The position numbers were made by a program, and so were the translations under genes. A model generated the notes under the pieces. It worked only from the letters and a program-made list of their open reading frames with translations, was not told the origin of the DNA and made no database searches. From Trichomonas tenax (lineage: Eukaryota; Parabasalia; Trichomonadida; Trichomonadidae), in NCBI GenBank assembly GCA_023091735.1, contig JALKBU010000288.1:1-51526 (forward strand): a stretch of 51,526 nt of DNA, given 5' to 3'. Shown piece after piece: positions 41,001 to 49,228 of this stretch; the stretch's first letter is position 1; the number at the start of each line of letters is the position of its first letter.

Positions 41001-44000
41001 AAGATTGCTTGAGCAGTGGAAGAGCTTCCTTTCATCAGAGAAGATCAAGTTCACAAGTAACTTCTCTGTCGAAAAGAGCCTTGGAAATGAACCAACAATC
41101 AGAGACTGGGTCGTCAAAGGTCTTCCAAACGATATGCACTCTATTGAGAACGCTATCATCATCAACAACTCCAAAAACTCGTTCCCGCTTCTCATCGATC
41201 CACAGCTTTCGGGCACAAAGTGGTTAAGAGCAGTTCTCGGCGAAACTCTTGTCGTCCTTAGATTCGACCAATCCGATTTCTTGCAGATCCTCAGAAACTG
41301 CGTCGCATTCGGTATTCCGGTTCTTATCGAGAACGTCACTCTTAAGCTCGATCCTCTGATTGAGCCAATTCTCAGCCGCGAAATCATCACTGTCGATGGA
41401 CAGAAGAAGATCGCTTTAGGTGGTGAATACGGTGCTTACGAAGAGAAGTTCAGACTCTTCTTGAGCACAAAGTATCCGAACCCACATTATTCTCCAGAAG
41501 TTTGCTCTCAGGTTACTTTGATCAACTTCACGACAACACAGGATGGTTTGAGCGACCTTTTGATGAACAACCTGATCGAAGTCGAACGCGATGATCTCGA
41601 CAAGAAGCGTATTCAGATTATGGAAGCCAACGCCCAGAATATGATGAAGCTTAAAGAAGTCGAAGCAGAAATTCTGCAAATCGTCTCCAATGTCGGTGGC
41701 GATATCTTGGAAGATGATAAAGCCATCGAAACATTGCAGCGTGCCCAAAAGACATCACAGAACATCGAACAGCAAATGGCAGCATCAGAGAAGACAGAAA
41801 AGCAGATTGCTCAGTTCAGAGAGAAGTTCTCTCCTGTTGCAGCAAGAGCCGCACTTTTGTACTTCTGTGCAAGCGACTTCTCTGTTGTCGATCCTATGTA
41901 TCAGTTCTCTCTCAAGTGGTTCGTCAATCTGTTCAAGAATGCACTTGTCAACGCTGAGCATCCTGCTGATCCAACAGCTCTCATCTCATCGTTCCACATG
42001 GCCATTGCACGTGCATTCTACCAATCCGTCTCATTCTCTCTGTTCTCCGTCCACAAGATGCTCTTCTCAACATTGATGGCTGTCAGAATCCTCATGAGCG
42101 AAGGAAAGATCAACTCGTCAGAACTCGCGTTCCTCCTCAGCTCAACAATCACAAAGGAGCCAAATCCAACTTCATGGCTTCCTGATGATATCTGGAACCT
42201 TCTTGGCGTCCTTCCGTCCCTCAATCCACTGTTCTCGCAGGTAATCGAAAGCCTCAACGGCAAAGAAGACGAATGGAAGGCCTACTTGAAGTCGTCAACG
42301 CCAGAAAACGAGAACTTCCCACTCAAGAAGAAATTATCCAACTTCCAGCAGCTCCTCATTTTGAGAGTTTTCCACCTCCACAGAGTTCGTGAAGGCTTGA
42401 GAATCTTCGTCACGAACTCTCTTGGCAAGGAGTTCATCGAACCACCGCCACTCAATCTCGGCAAAGTCTTCAAGGAGTCATCTCCACTTTCGCCTCTCAT
42501 CTTCATTATCACACCAGGTATCGATCCACAGGATGAAATCATCCAAGTTGCGCAGTCCATGGAACTCGACAGATACCTTAAGTCATACTCTCTCGGTCGT
42601 GGCAGAGGTGCTGGCGCAGAGAAGCTCATCGAGGATGCCTCTGAGAAAGGTTTCTGGGTTTTGCTTCAGAACTGCCACCTTTCACTCTCATGGATGCCAA
42701 AGCTTGAGCACATCATCGACAACTTCGATCCAACAAAGGTCAATCCAAGATTCAGACTCTGCCTTGTCACAATGTCATCACCAGACTTCCCAATCGGTAT
42801 CCTTTACCAGGGCTCTAAGCTCATCTACGAAATTCCGAAGGGTATCAGAGAGAACATGCTTCGTGTCTACTCAGGCATGAACAGCGATGAATACATGTCA
42901 GAGTACAGTGCAATCGAGCGCAAGCTTACATTCCACCTCGCTTTCTTCCACGCCGTCGTTCTCGAGAGACTTCTCTTCGGAAGCATCGGCTGGAACATCC
43001 CATACGAGTTCAACCCATCCGATCTCACGATCTCAAGGAGGCATCTTAGAATGTTCCTCGGAGAGGCTCCAAACGCCGTCGTTCCTTATGAATCCCTCGG
43101 ATACGTTATCGGTGAACTCAACTATGGTGGAAGAGTCACTGATAAGTGGGATAGAAGACTCCTTCTCACACTTCTCAGAAGATACTTCTCACCAGAAATC
43201 GAGAAGCCAGGTTTCACATTCGGCTCAAGATACACCACTCCAGAGTACAACATTTCCCTCCAAGCTGTCGAACAGACACTCCAGACATGGCCAATTGTCA
43301 CAGAAGGTATCGATGTCGGTCTCAGCTTGAACGCTTCCACAATCACAGCAAGAAATGAGGCACTCTCAATCTTTAACTCTCTCATTGAGATACAGCCAAC
43401 TCTCGTCGCTGCATCAGGCTCTATTTCCGAAGACCAGTTCGCCCTCACTCTCGTCGAGAAGTTGCTTAGTGAAGTTCCGAAGCCATTCAATGTCTTCAAT
43501 TTCACAAAGAACTTCGACCTCACAGACACAATCAACACAGTTCTTCACCACGAGATTCTCCTCTACAACAAGCTACTCAAGACAATCAAGTCCTCGTTGA
43601 CAAAGCTCCAGCGTGGTCTCAAAGGTTTAATCGTCATAGACCAGGACCTCGAACTTCTCAACCGCAGAGTTCTTGCCAACAAGATCCCAGAAGCATGGCT
43701 CGTCCACTCATTCCCATCCATCCTGACACTCCATTCATACATGGAGGACCTCAAGTTCAGAGTCAGCTTCCTCGACAACTGGATCAGAACAGGCCGCCCG
43801 AACGTCTTCAAGATTGGCACATTCTACCATCCAGAAGAGTTCCTGACTGCAGTTTTGCAGGTTTATGCTCGTAAGCATGTCGTTCCATTCGATTCGCTCA
43901 CGTGGGCAACAACAATCACCGATCAGACAGACGAAACAAAGTTCACACAGCCTCCAGAGGAAGGAATTTACATCCAAGGTCTCTTCCTCGAAGGCGCTAA

Positions 44001-44271
44001 GTGGGATATTGACAATGGCCGCCTCGTCGAGTGCGAGCAGAAGGAGCTCATCAGCACACTTCCGATCGTCTTCTTAATGCCAACACAGAACAAGAACCTT
44101 TACGACATGTCACAGACATTCGAGTGCACAATGTACAGAATGCAAAACAGAGGCAGCGGTGCTCTCGGTCTTCCTAACTACATCATGTCACTCTTCATTC
44201 CAACACCAGATGTTTCACCAGACCACTGGATTGAAAGATCAGTTGCAACATTTATCACAGTCCAACAGTAA
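32020..44271 (+). CDS. Axonemal dynein heavy chain, DNAH1-like
   Basis: This single exon encodes 4083 residues, normal for a one-headed inner-arm heavy chain. The N-terminal region includes LPLEIFDD and GLVCVPHYNF, resembling DNAH1-type chains. AAA1 has GPAGTGKT (~1410) and CFDEFNRI. AAA2 has GGAMGGKST (~1691) and IIVDGPVD. AAA3 has an altered loop GPESSKT (~2071) but keeps the LDNIG and YGAQPPLELIRQ region. AAA4 has GVKSSGRKS (~2414) and VIFDEA. The stalk coiled coil and microtubule-binding tip span ~2640-2960, followed by AAA5-6 and a complete C-terminal domain. The protein is a minus-end-directed ATP-driven motor of the flagellar axoneme. The first 150 residues are a Pro/Lys-rich extension. 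Coding DNA is much more GC-rich than the flanks. Confidence 0.95.
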   Translation: MTDRVYRARTRLLDHEKTLSEKKEQAKKSGIEYPEDKVKIPKIGEWALAPVAIDEAIEQKEHKLPTKPEKSPVIKPKKGIKAPYKVRPPKPVMDEPESTKKTQIHDFKPGETSTDLNDIIKAKQRSQSRPLPPLKTSETPITETFLPLEIFDDTTYEEYSIEELLKHPEAFSKYQDLNGEIRWEKCKCIGYDQKEDLFEIEWDKTKKRKKVTRFNIRFAIESEEKFQIRLNEAQRLCHQHELQFRFDSRVKAMPKDYLPELSPYDINNITEKTKVYPHPEYSNLVSSLCNETADNFKTMNNQLEFLYDLEHNPLIPNRDEFLNLFEKKELNTKYGLVCVPHYNFQEIFERFRMNFLNSNQFILQGLLTISATFQQSLSMNFLTSGWDEIMTLDEFVKRQEAELESTCKLFKTSIQETLESVISSTMNDNTMPQDHQQEKIIYQKMVSLTQRMLHTVLLDLISNTLENFASLFNRYEGEGSNLIPPQFHVDLVLVENKINLSPTTDEFKDKILSLLQLLEKSVNNLPEINLPILDVDMTTVSFADCITSIAASRNGVSATLDKLFQQLTEFIEGYTTIDSVIALDPEQFTQVFDPDGKKSLDAYRDQLTEFNRVLDICQNQMHMEYKLGIFDVNCQKFKDETTNKTRALIKALLTHMKNFAIAEIQALQAEFNKISDNLKETPKTPEELAALREYMEKINNTTKDRQAKMDTAMKRFTFLEDYKFEISNDECQEKYKTLQMPHKLAITFEETDRNITVERGRMIRELKNNQRQLETNTLSVTEMLPAFISKFQDLDSTFEAVDQVNEIQTKLMELKAQQDLYNKHEALFEFEPAPCKTLTKLIEEFTPLYTLWNLASDWQSSNQAWTEARFLQTKADAMNAFIVQALKKITKLKKDLAPQKALVEKVLLPLSEQIENFKQHIPMISKLRHPGIKTKHWEMISQVVGFPVQPSTDTTLQNFLDLNLEKWNQQISEIAGVAAQEYNIESTLDTMDQELQTKIFNTAVFRDTGTYILVDIDDIISTVDDQLVTTQTLLTSPFIAPCKKRATERLAFLRSCHDTLDAWVECQRGWLYLQPIFTGTSIQQKLHREARDWQSVDKMWSAMLTLTHNHPEFLTVMHRDRILENLQDANKLLDSITQGLNAYLEAKRLGFPRFFFLSNDELISILSHTKDFDQIQKSMNKLFEYVQTITVDSDMQITHMNDDGLESVELIAPVNGDTPEIEDWLNNFEKEMQDTLKENIRNAILAAPKKKREQWLTEYPAQVILTVNQILWTTQVTQALKGRKSGNLKALMTRFIEQLEGLTTLIRQPLSGATRQCISCMLIFEVHNRDIIQHLIDQDISDPDDFKWIQQLRYYWEEETVWVRSINNSYEYSYEYAGNSARLVITPLTDRCYQTLLAAFKQNMSGAPSGPAGTGKTETVRDCAKALSRPCVVYNCSEEVTPEQMSQFFAGLSSSGSWSCFDEFNRINIEVLSVIAQQVRVIQEAIANQAETFQLDARTLKLNQNAAICITMNPGYAGRTELPDNLKALFRPCAMMVPDFVFISEIMLFSGGYNTASQLSVKLVALFDLCRKQLSNAYHYDWGLRAMKAILSTAGKAKRNNLEAQEAKLLFESIRDCTRPRLVNTDIPLFEGIMHDVFPEVVSEKNLDEKMKEYMRQSYIELHTQPIELYLTKCNEIYETTLVRHGIMFVGGAMGGKSTAWKALQMTLGKLAAEGIGKPAKTFTLNPKAISIPELYGLFDPVTSGWSDGVLSSFIRDCSMSEPNEWNWIIVDGPVDSLWIETMNSLLDDNKVLCLSNNERISLGAHVKMMFEVDDLSQASPATVSRCGMIYFDPVTLPWSALADSWVTEHAEKYGEIINYCRAMMDKYVPKMLQFIECDGKVALGHNPELYVKNMFNIINCFFDILRTPQEIPAMDGEDPKTIDPCDYSLYFSRYTRSREDSFRYFELEQAKAAFERVLIFAMVWSFGAVLVEDSRSLFDNFIRDLMQKNESQAAFPAKGTCFDYWTNFDKMEWQIWVEGDLGIEFIPKAELDNMKTHPVEASFIPTQESAAMIFLARLLVEHQKHVLFHGPESSKTMVVRNLFENVLSKKYDCRHLPVANCSTASNILKVMRSFMHKHHGVFGPLTNQQLVIFLDNIGSVKPEIYGAQPPLELIRQLCDYGGWYNTANVEFQRIVDTTLVACMGPAGSGLFSIPERLMRHFNIIHAPKMREESMKNVLKSLLRLKFVGFNESVQSVFNATVNASIDIHKQCVENLLPIPSKLHYIFSLRNIIRVLKGMLLVKQSDIANSEAWDRLFCHEMMREYNDRFNVAEDQKWFNDILGMALSKNMGVEFKTVCPSGRLMFNEFADRAGRYKEIQSSPADVLSVCRDMLEDHNRDASKQLDIVIFDEAIDHLSNLNRILTMTRGHAILVGVKSSGRKSLARLSLHMSSMEAFEIQITRTYGFTEWREDLKNLMKNMGKSDTPTGFILSDSQIIGSYQLEDISNLLIQGEVPNLFLREEIDQIKGEMIGNDPLLEEDPWVLFMSRVKKHLHIILVFSPYGSIFKESMLAFPALRTETTIDWYMPWSRNALESVAQAAFAKSSIGTPDQVKSVVNVCVQIHKSVETQAEAFLKETKRFTACTPSRYFELLNTFVDKLAVQQVETNTNVKKYVGGVEKITTTRATIKELSVQLDHDIPVLEEKKKQVEEMMNQLQVRQGEVETTKQAVEKQSELAEIEEQKAAEKNAIAQGKLAEAQPILEGAQKAVDSIDRDSLTNIKTLKKISPALRETFDAICIIFQRSPKKVDGPTPGVKIDDYWPETLSLLNDVQFIKKVKQLDVKEIPKSVIDKLKKYVPTDKSIRDAKIAEIVKGYTAVSNLYQWVIATYDYWNVYQTIIPVQNEANAAAAKLAESQKILAESKAHLQRVMDELAGLQKTLAEQQAIQNTLQENVNHKQLRLLRAQKIMSGLSGETKRWEETATSLKAGAEFLLGDTLLVSASLTHLGSFSPSFRARLLEQWKSFLSSEKIKFTSNFSVEKSLGNEPTIRDWVVKGLPNDMHSIENAIIINNSKNSFPLLIDPQLSGTKWLRAVLGETLVVLRFDQSDFLQILRNCVAFGIPVLIENVTLKLDPLIEPILSREIITVDGQKKIALGGEYGAYEEKFRLFLSTKYPNPHYSPEVCSQVTLINFTTTQDGLSDLLMNNLIEVERDDLDKKRIQIMEANAQNMMKLKEVEAEILQIVSNVGGDILEDDKAIETLQRAQKTSQNIEQQMAASEKTEKQIAQFREKFSPVAARAALLYFCASDFSVVDPMYQFSLKWFVNLFKNALVNAEHPADPTALISSFHMAIARAFYQSVSFSLFSVHKMLFSTLMAVRILMSEGKINSSELAFLLSSTITKEPNPTSWLPDDIWNLLGVLPSLNPLFSQVIESLNGKEDEWKAYLKSSTPENENFPLKKKLSNFQQLLILRVFHLHRVREGLRIFVTNSLGKEFIEPPPLNLGKVFKESSPLSPLIFIITPGIDPQDEIIQVAQSMELDRYLKSYSLGRGRGAGAEKLIEDASEKGFWVLLQNCHLSLSWMPKLEHIIDNFDPTKVNPRFRLCLVTMSSPDFPIGILYQGSKLIYEIPKGIRENMLRVYSGMNSDEYMSEYSAIERKLTFHLAFFHAVVLERLLFGSIGWNIPYEFNPSDLTISRRHLRMFLGEAPNAVVPYESLGYVIGELNYGGRVTDKWDRRLLLTLLRRYFSPEIEKPGFTFGSRYTTPEYNISLQAVEQTLQTWPIVTEGIDVGLSLNASTITARNEALSIFNSLIEIQPTLVAASGSISEDQFALTLVEKLLSEVPKPFNVFNFTKNFDLTDTINTVLHHEILLYNKLLKTIKSSLTKLQRGLKGLIVIDQDLELLNRRVLANKIPEAWLVHSFPSILTLHSYMEDLKFRVSFLDNWIRTGRPNVFKIGTFYHPEEFLTAVLQVYARKHVVPFDSLTWATTITDQTDETKFTQPPEEGIYIQGLFLEGAKWDIDNGRLVECEQKELISTLPIVFLMPTQNKNLYDMSQTFECTMYRMQNRGSGALGLPNYIMSLFIPTPDVSPDHWIERSVATFITVQQ

Positions 44272-44309
44272 CATTGTTTATTAAATAAAATAGTTTTGTA
44301 TTATCTTAA

Positions 44310-45632
44310 TCAATTTATTATTTTGATTATTTCACTGATCTTTTGTGATGTCTCATGGTCAATATTATCAATCGCTGAATTGAGAGTATCAAAAATCGTG
44401 TCAATATCATTATTTTCCATATAATCATGAATTAAACTATTTCGAGATAAAAAACTAAAAAATGCTAAAAGACCATCGATGACAATCTTCATTTCAAATG
44501 CTGTGGAAGATTCTATGACTTGCAATATATCGGGAATCTTATCTTTCAATGATTCGAATACATGAAAATAATTTTCTTCAGTCGTTTTCTGCAAAACAAT
44601 AGAATACAGAATAAGAAACTTAAATTGAGATGATCTCTCGTAGCAAAGTCTTTCAATCATATATTCTTCAAGTTGACCGTGAGAAAACAAATAAATCATA
44701 TCATCGAGAATATCAATGTCCATATAATAGAATTTGAACAAAACATCAAAGAATCCATTCTTCAAAACTAAATCAGAATCAAATTTAATTACAATAAAAT
44801 GAACTAATTTTCCGAGTTCTTTTAACAATGTCTTTGTTGATTTTGTTTTGTTTTCGATGCTCATTGTATAATTAGAAATGAAATCCAAAAATGATTGTTG
44901 TTCGATATGTTCTGGAAGGTTTTCAATAATTCGTGACAAATATGAAATAATTGTGATTTTGGTTTCATAATCTTCTGTATTTGATAGAATTTCGTTGCAT
45001 ATTGGAATTGAATCTTGCAGTGGGAGAAATTGCAAAAGATGAAATGATTTTAACTTTGAGAAAAATATGAAACAAGAATATTGAATTTTTTGTCGATTTT
45101 TCAAATCCATTTCTTCTGTTAAAAGACTTGGAACAGAGCTTTCAATTGCCAATGGATCAATGAGGAATTTGAAAGTAATTCCAGATAGGTTTTCAATATC
45201 TTCATCACTGCTGTATTCAGTTAAATTACTTGCGATCAAAATTATTCTTTCAAAGAAAGGAAAAAACATGGGATTTTCCAAAACAGTGGTAAAGTAGTTC
45301 ATAAATCCGATGCAAATCAACTGCTTGATATCACTTTGTGAACAAAATATCAAACAATCAATTATAGAAAGTAAAGATTCAAACATTAATGGGAAATGAA
45401 TACAGTAATCCAAAATAATTTTCATTGTTGATAAATTGAGAACCGAGACATCAAATTTAATATTATTTGATTTCAATTTCTTAAGTTTTGAAAGAATCAT
45501 TTTTATAATTATTTCAATTTCAGCAGGATTTGATGAAATATCTTCTGATATTACCGGAAATTCGTCTTTGTATAGTTTTCTATGCTTTTCATTGTCAAAA
45601 GAAATAAATTCAGGAACAAATTTAAACTCCAT
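44310..45632 (-). CDS. Helical-repeat (ARM-like) protein, 440 residues
   Basis: The protein is almost entirely helical with regularly spaced hydrophobic helix pairs (for example TMKIILDYCIHFPLMFESLLSI and ITIISYLSRIIENLPEH), as in ARM/HEAT solenoids. No signal peptide, span or catalytic motif was seen. It resembles the large set of uncharacterised ARM-like proteins in trichomonads; scaffold function is a guess. Its stop lies 38 bp from the convergent dynein stop. The initiator TCATT 13 nt upstream supports the ATG at 45632. Confidence 0.75.
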   Translation of the reverse strand: MEFKFVPEFISFDNEKHRKLYKDEFPVISEDISSNPAEIEIIIKMILSKLKKLKSNNIKFDVSVLNLSTMKIILDYCIHFPLMFESLLSIIDCLIFCSQSDIKQLICIGFMNYFTTVLENPMFFPFFERIILIASNLTEYSSDEDIENLSGITFKFLIDPLAIESSVPSLLTEEMDLKNRQKIQYSCFIFFSKLKSFHLLQFLPLQDSIPICNEILSNTEDYETKITIISYLSRIIENLPEHIEQQSFLDFISNYTMSIENKTKSTKTLLKELGKLVHFIVIKFDSDLVLKNGFFDVLFKFYYMDIDILDDMIYLFSHGQLEEYMIERLCYERSSQFKFLILYSIVLQKTTEENYFHVFESLKDKIPDILQVIESSTAFEMKIVIDGLLAFFSFLSRNSLIHDYMENNDIDTIFDTLNSAIDNIDHETSQKISEIIKIIN

Positions 45633-45642
45633 TCATTCAAAA

Positions 45643-45647
45643 AATGA
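45643..45647 (-). promoter_or_regulatory. Initiator (TCATT) of the helical-repeat gene
   Basis: On the minus strand TCATTTTTTGAATGAATG: the initiator A is about 13 nt upstream of the start codon. Confidence 0.6.
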
Positions 45648-46021
45648 CATACGATTATTTTCAATTCAAAAATTATCATTGGCAATTTTTCTTTCATTAG
45701 TGAAATTTATTGATATCGAACAAATTCTTGATCACAAGTATGTTGATGGAGTATAGTGAAGCGGATGGAATGTAACTATCCCTATAAAAAAATAAACATT
45801 TGTTTATTTTTTGACGAGTTACCTCACAAGGAAATTTTAACGATAAACTCAGAAGCAAATGCAGAATATAATTCAGATAAAATTTGCGAAACAGTTATTC
45901 TAACATAATTTATACTTGAATGAATGCAATGAAATTAACTCAGAAAAAGGTTATATCTCGGGACAATAAATGATTATTATTCATGAATAGTATATTTATA
46001 AATACAAACAAATAAGAGGTA
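45648..46021. other. Intergenic region with an 11-bp palindrome
   Basis: AT-rich. A perfect hairpin with 11-bp arms (45787-45797 and 45802-45812, core ATAAAC-ATTT-GTTTAT) is the only notable structure. It could form in the RNA on either strand. Confidence 0.5.
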
Positions 46022-48757
46022 TTAAACAGTCTGTTGAATGATTTGAACAACTCTCGGGAAAACAACGTCAGGATCTGTGGAACTTGTTCCAATTTTTCCT
46101 TTGATTGGCTCAAGGTATCGATTGACTTTTGTTGTCGAGATGAAGAAAGGAGATTCATCTGTTAGAGACCTCTCAACAAGAGTTTCGAGTTCTGAAAGGA
46201 GATTGACAATACTCATGTTCGCGCGATCTTTCAGTTTGTTGTTCAAAAATGCATCGATTCGACCGCATAATCCAAGGATGACATTGCTTGTCTTCAGCTC
46301 GTTTTCTTTATATGTATTCAGATCTTTCTTATAGTGCTCGAATCTGTCATGAACAATGTCAATCAAATCGTTGAATGCTTCAATGAGAGTTTTGACAGTC
46401 ATCATTGAAAACTTTGCGTATTTTCCTGATTGCGCAATACCCTCCAAACGCTGAGCGCCGATTGCCATTGTCTCTTGAACTTTCTTGCTTTCTTCTGACA
46501 CATCTATGAAAAGTTTTGTGAGAGGGTTTTCACGCTTATCGATGTCCTGAATCATTTCGAGTATAGGTTTTGGTTCTTTGAAGTCACCGAAGTCAACTAA
46601 CCAATCTTGAACGCTTTTGAGCAATTTATCTTTTTCGTCATTTGATTTGCGCAATCTTTGTGACTCCGCATAAAGCAATGAAACGCTTTTGACGATGTTT
46701 TCCGGCATTGCCATATCGAAATTCATAGCTTTTGCGATCTTTGATAGTATATTGTTTTGCTCTGATACTAAAGCATTTATCTTGGAGTTTGTTTCCTCCT
46801 TTTGACGAGCTTCCATCATGTTGATGGCGAAAAGCGTTGCTGCAGCAATATTGTCGTTATCTGCGTCGATTGGTTGACCAATTTGTATTGACAACTCTCG
46901 AATTCTTTCTTTCAAGTCTTGTGTTGCAACTTTCATTTGATTGATTAGATCGTTTTTTTCTTTGTTATCACGTTGAAGAACCGTGTTTTCTCTTGTCAAT
47001 CGACTTCTATCTCTCATTAGTATATAGACGCCCTCTGAGATCGACGAAAAGTTCTCTGGAATCAAAATAGACATCTTTGTTGCGAGTTCTTCTTCAGCAA
47101 CTTCTCTGTCTCTGCATTTTGGACATCTTCGTTTCAAAATGAAATTGGAAAGTCTATCAGCGCGCGAGACCAAATCCTCTTCACTAAATGTGAAATCACG
47201 TTCGCTCTCATCAAGCATTTCGTTCATACGCGCAACTACAGTTTTAAGAGCTCTTTTGATCCTTCCATCTGTGTCTGTGGAGCGAAGCTGGAAAAGCTGT
47301 TCTTCTCGACGCTTTGCAACGGTTAATGTTTCGTTAATCTGTCTCAACAGTTCTTCATTTCGTTCTTCAAGATCTTCATTGCGAACTGTGATTTCTGATT
47401 CGAAGTTAGCTTTAGCAGCCTCCATTTTTATTTGTTCTTTCATGATGTTCGTGATTGTCCGACTCTGCGCTTTGATTCGATCCTGGAAAGTGTTGAATTC
47501 GTTTTGCATATGTTCCTTTTCTTCGATAATACGGAAAACATTCTGCCTGACATCTTCTAATCGAGCCCAAACATCACCATCATTCTTCTTTTCTACTTTC
47601 ATAGTGATGCAAATATCATCAATGAACTTCTCTAATTGTGTGATACCAAAGCTTCCGTTGCCAGAAAAATTGCTCGTAAAGTCTTTGACTTCTGCAAGTG
47701 GATCTTTCTTCGTTCTTGAGACAATAGAAGATGCTGATTGTTGTGGAGCAATATTCTTCAATGGTTTTACGATTGCTGGTGGTAGTTCAGTGATTTTGAT
47801 GACTTCTTTAATGCCATTTGTTATTTTTTCGATATCTTGAAGAATCGGAGGAAAATCATCATCCCACGAAAAAGCAGAATTGATTGCAACAATTATATCA
47901 TTAAGCGCTGTGAGAACAATCGACAAATAAAGAGCATGCTGTGACTGCATGATGTTGACCTTCGAAAAATCTTGATAATGCGTTGTTTTATAAATCTGCG
48001 TGAAAGCTTTTATATCGTGAATCACAGAATCTGCCAATGTTGGCTTTTGGTGCATAAGCTCACGTTGATCAAGTAAGCCATCGATATTCTTGGTTAATCC
48101 ATCAATTAGATTATTCAAATTATTCTTAGTAACAACGAGATCATCTTTATTTGCTATTCGCTTATCCTGTCGAACAACATCACTTATAACGAGTGCAATA
48201 GATTCAAACTTTCCGTGTATATATGTTTTTAACGATTCTATGCCATCGCGATCGATTATTTCAAATATATTGCAAATTTTCTTCCAGCAATTAAATAATG
48301 TAAATGATGAAGATTTGAGTGACGCCATACCAACGATCTTGTTTTTCTGGCCTGAACGCTCGAGATTTTTAACAGCTTTAAAATATTGTACGCAGTCATA
48401 TGAAAATGCACGAAAAGGAGCATCAATTTCGTTTAATTCGTTGAGCACGTATATTTCTGTGAAAATTGGAGCATGATTATATTTTAATATTCTTCTGAGG
48501 CGCTCTTTGATTGTTTTTAAATCATTCTTCATTATTTCCATCTGTATCTCACTAACAGCAGATATATCATTGCTTGTCATTCCTTTTTCATTGTCTTTTT
48601 TAACTTTTGGCGCGATTTTAGGCGATGTTACAGGAGAAATATACGAATCACCACTTGCTATGATCGGACTGGCACCAGACGCGAATCTATCTAAAGCAAT
48701 ATTATCAGGATTGCGTCTGTTTCTTCTCATTTTATAAATTTTGACGTTTATTGTCAT
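46022..48757 (-). CDS. Long coiled-coil protein, 911 residues
   Basis: A ~75-residue basic, Pro/Ser-rich N-terminus is followed by helical regions. Strong heptad coiled coils span about residues 400-500 (EEKEHMQNEFNTFQDR, NEDLEERNEELLRQINETL) and 610-690. A single CPKC pair sits near residue 540 and is too short alone for a zinc finger. The C-terminal ~200 residues are helical. There is no motor or enzyme domain. It is probably a cytoskeletal or mastigont structural component, by composition only. The minus-strand initiator TCATA about 8 nt upstream of ATG 48757 supports this start; an internal ATG at 48730 is the alternative. Confidence 0.8.
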   Translation of the reverse strand: MTINVKIYKMRRNRRNPDNIALDRFASGASPIIASGDSYISPVTSPKIAPKVKKDNEKGMTSNDISAVSEIQMEIMKNDLKTIKERLRRILKYNHAPIFTEIYVLNELNEIDAPFRAFSYDCVQYFKAVKNLERSGQKNKIVGMASLKSSSFTLFNCWKKICNIFEIIDRDGIESLKTYIHGKFESIALVISDVVRQDKRIANKDDLVVTKNNLNNLIDGLTKNIDGLLDQRELMHQKPTLADSVIHDIKAFTQIYKTTHYQDFSKVNIMQSQHALYLSIVLTALNDIIVAINSAFSWDDDFPPILQDIEKITNGIKEVIKITELPPAIVKPLKNIAPQQSASSIVSRTKKDPLAEVKDFTSNFSGNGSFGITQLEKFIDDICITMKVEKKNDGDVWARLEDVRQNVFRIIEEKEHMQNEFNTFQDRIKAQSRTITNIMKEQIKMEAAKANFESEITVRNEDLEERNEELLRQINETLTVAKRREEQLFQLRSTDTDGRIKRALKTVVARMNEMLDESERDFTFSEEDLVSRADRLSNFILKRRCPKCRDREVAEEELATKMSILIPENFSSISEGVYILMRDRSRLTRENTVLQRDNKEKNDLINQMKVATQDLKERIRELSIQIGQPIDADNDNIAAATLFAINMMEARQKEETNSKINALVSEQNNILSKIAKAMNFDMAMPENIVKSVSLLYAESQRLRKSNDEKDKLLKSVQDWLVDFGDFKEPKPILEMIQDIDKRENPLTKLFIDVSEESKKVQETMAIGAQRLEGIAQSGKYAKFSMMTVKTLIEAFNDLIDIVHDRFEHYKKDLNTYKENELKTSNVILGLCGRIDAFLNNKLKDRANMSIVNLLSELETLVERSLTDESPFFISTTKVNRYLEPIKGKIGTSSTDPDVVFPRVVQIIQQTV

Positions 48758-48808
48758 TTTTTTATGAAATTTTTGTCACGTAAATGACCAAAAAGTGACA
48801 TTTTAAAA
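48758..48808. promoter_or_regulatory. 51-bp divergent promoter
   Basis: Only 51 bp separate the ATGs of the coiled-coil gene (minus) and the bromodomain gene (plus). The minus direction has TCATA (48767-48763). GTCACGTAAATGAC near 48775-48788 has short symmetric ends (GTCA/TGAC). No clear initiator was found for the plus direction. Confidence 0.5.
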
Positions 48809-49228
48809 ATGAGCACTCCTCGTTTTTATCATTCTTGTCGCGAAATACTTCTCGAGCTGATGAAGCACGAGAATTCGTATTATTTTCTCAAACCTGTTAA
48901 CCCAGGTGACACTTCTGCGCCTGATTATTACAAAAAGAACCCAAGGCCAATGTGTTTTTTCATGATACAGGAAAAACTGGACAACAACGAGTACAAGACA
49001 CCAGAGGAATTTGTTTCAGATGTAAATACAATTTGGCAAAATGCTAAAAATTATAACGGTCCTCATCACTCAATTTCACATGCTGCTGATCAACTCTCTA
49101 GGAAATTCGAAATGCTGTTAACAACATTGCCGAGGACAATTACTGGTTCTTCTTTAAATTCTGACCTTCAACGCTATATTGAACTTAGATTCGGCCGTTA
49201 TCAAATGAATAAGACTACACACGAATAG
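48809..49228 (+). CDS. Stand-alone bromodomain protein
   Basis: The 139 residues hold one bromodomain across ~5-110. Recognisable parts are the ZA-loop region DYYKKNPRPMCFFMIQEKL (family 'DYYxxIxxPMDLxxIxxKL'), the helix B/BC segment EEFVSDVNTIWQNAKNYN with the acetyl-lysine-binding Asn in the final YN, and helix C (ADQLSRKFEMLL). The usual Asp after PM is Cys here. Bromodomains read acetylated lysines on histones and other nuclear proteins. No second domain is present, so it probably works as a small adaptor. Confidence 0.92.
   Translation: MSTPRFYHSCREILLELMKHENSYYFLKPVNPGDTSAPDYYKKNPRPMCFFMIQEKLDNNEYKTPEEFVSDVNTIWQNAKNYNGPHHSISHAADQLSRKFEMLLTTLPRTITGSSLNSDLQRYIELRFGRYQMNKTTHE

Noticed and set aside
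45644..45756. Plus-strand frame reading FLSLVKFIDIEQILDHKYVDGV, with a GTATGT
   Set aside because: It has no ATG and overlaps the promoter of the helical-repeat gene, and no ACTAACACACAG acceptor was found downstream.
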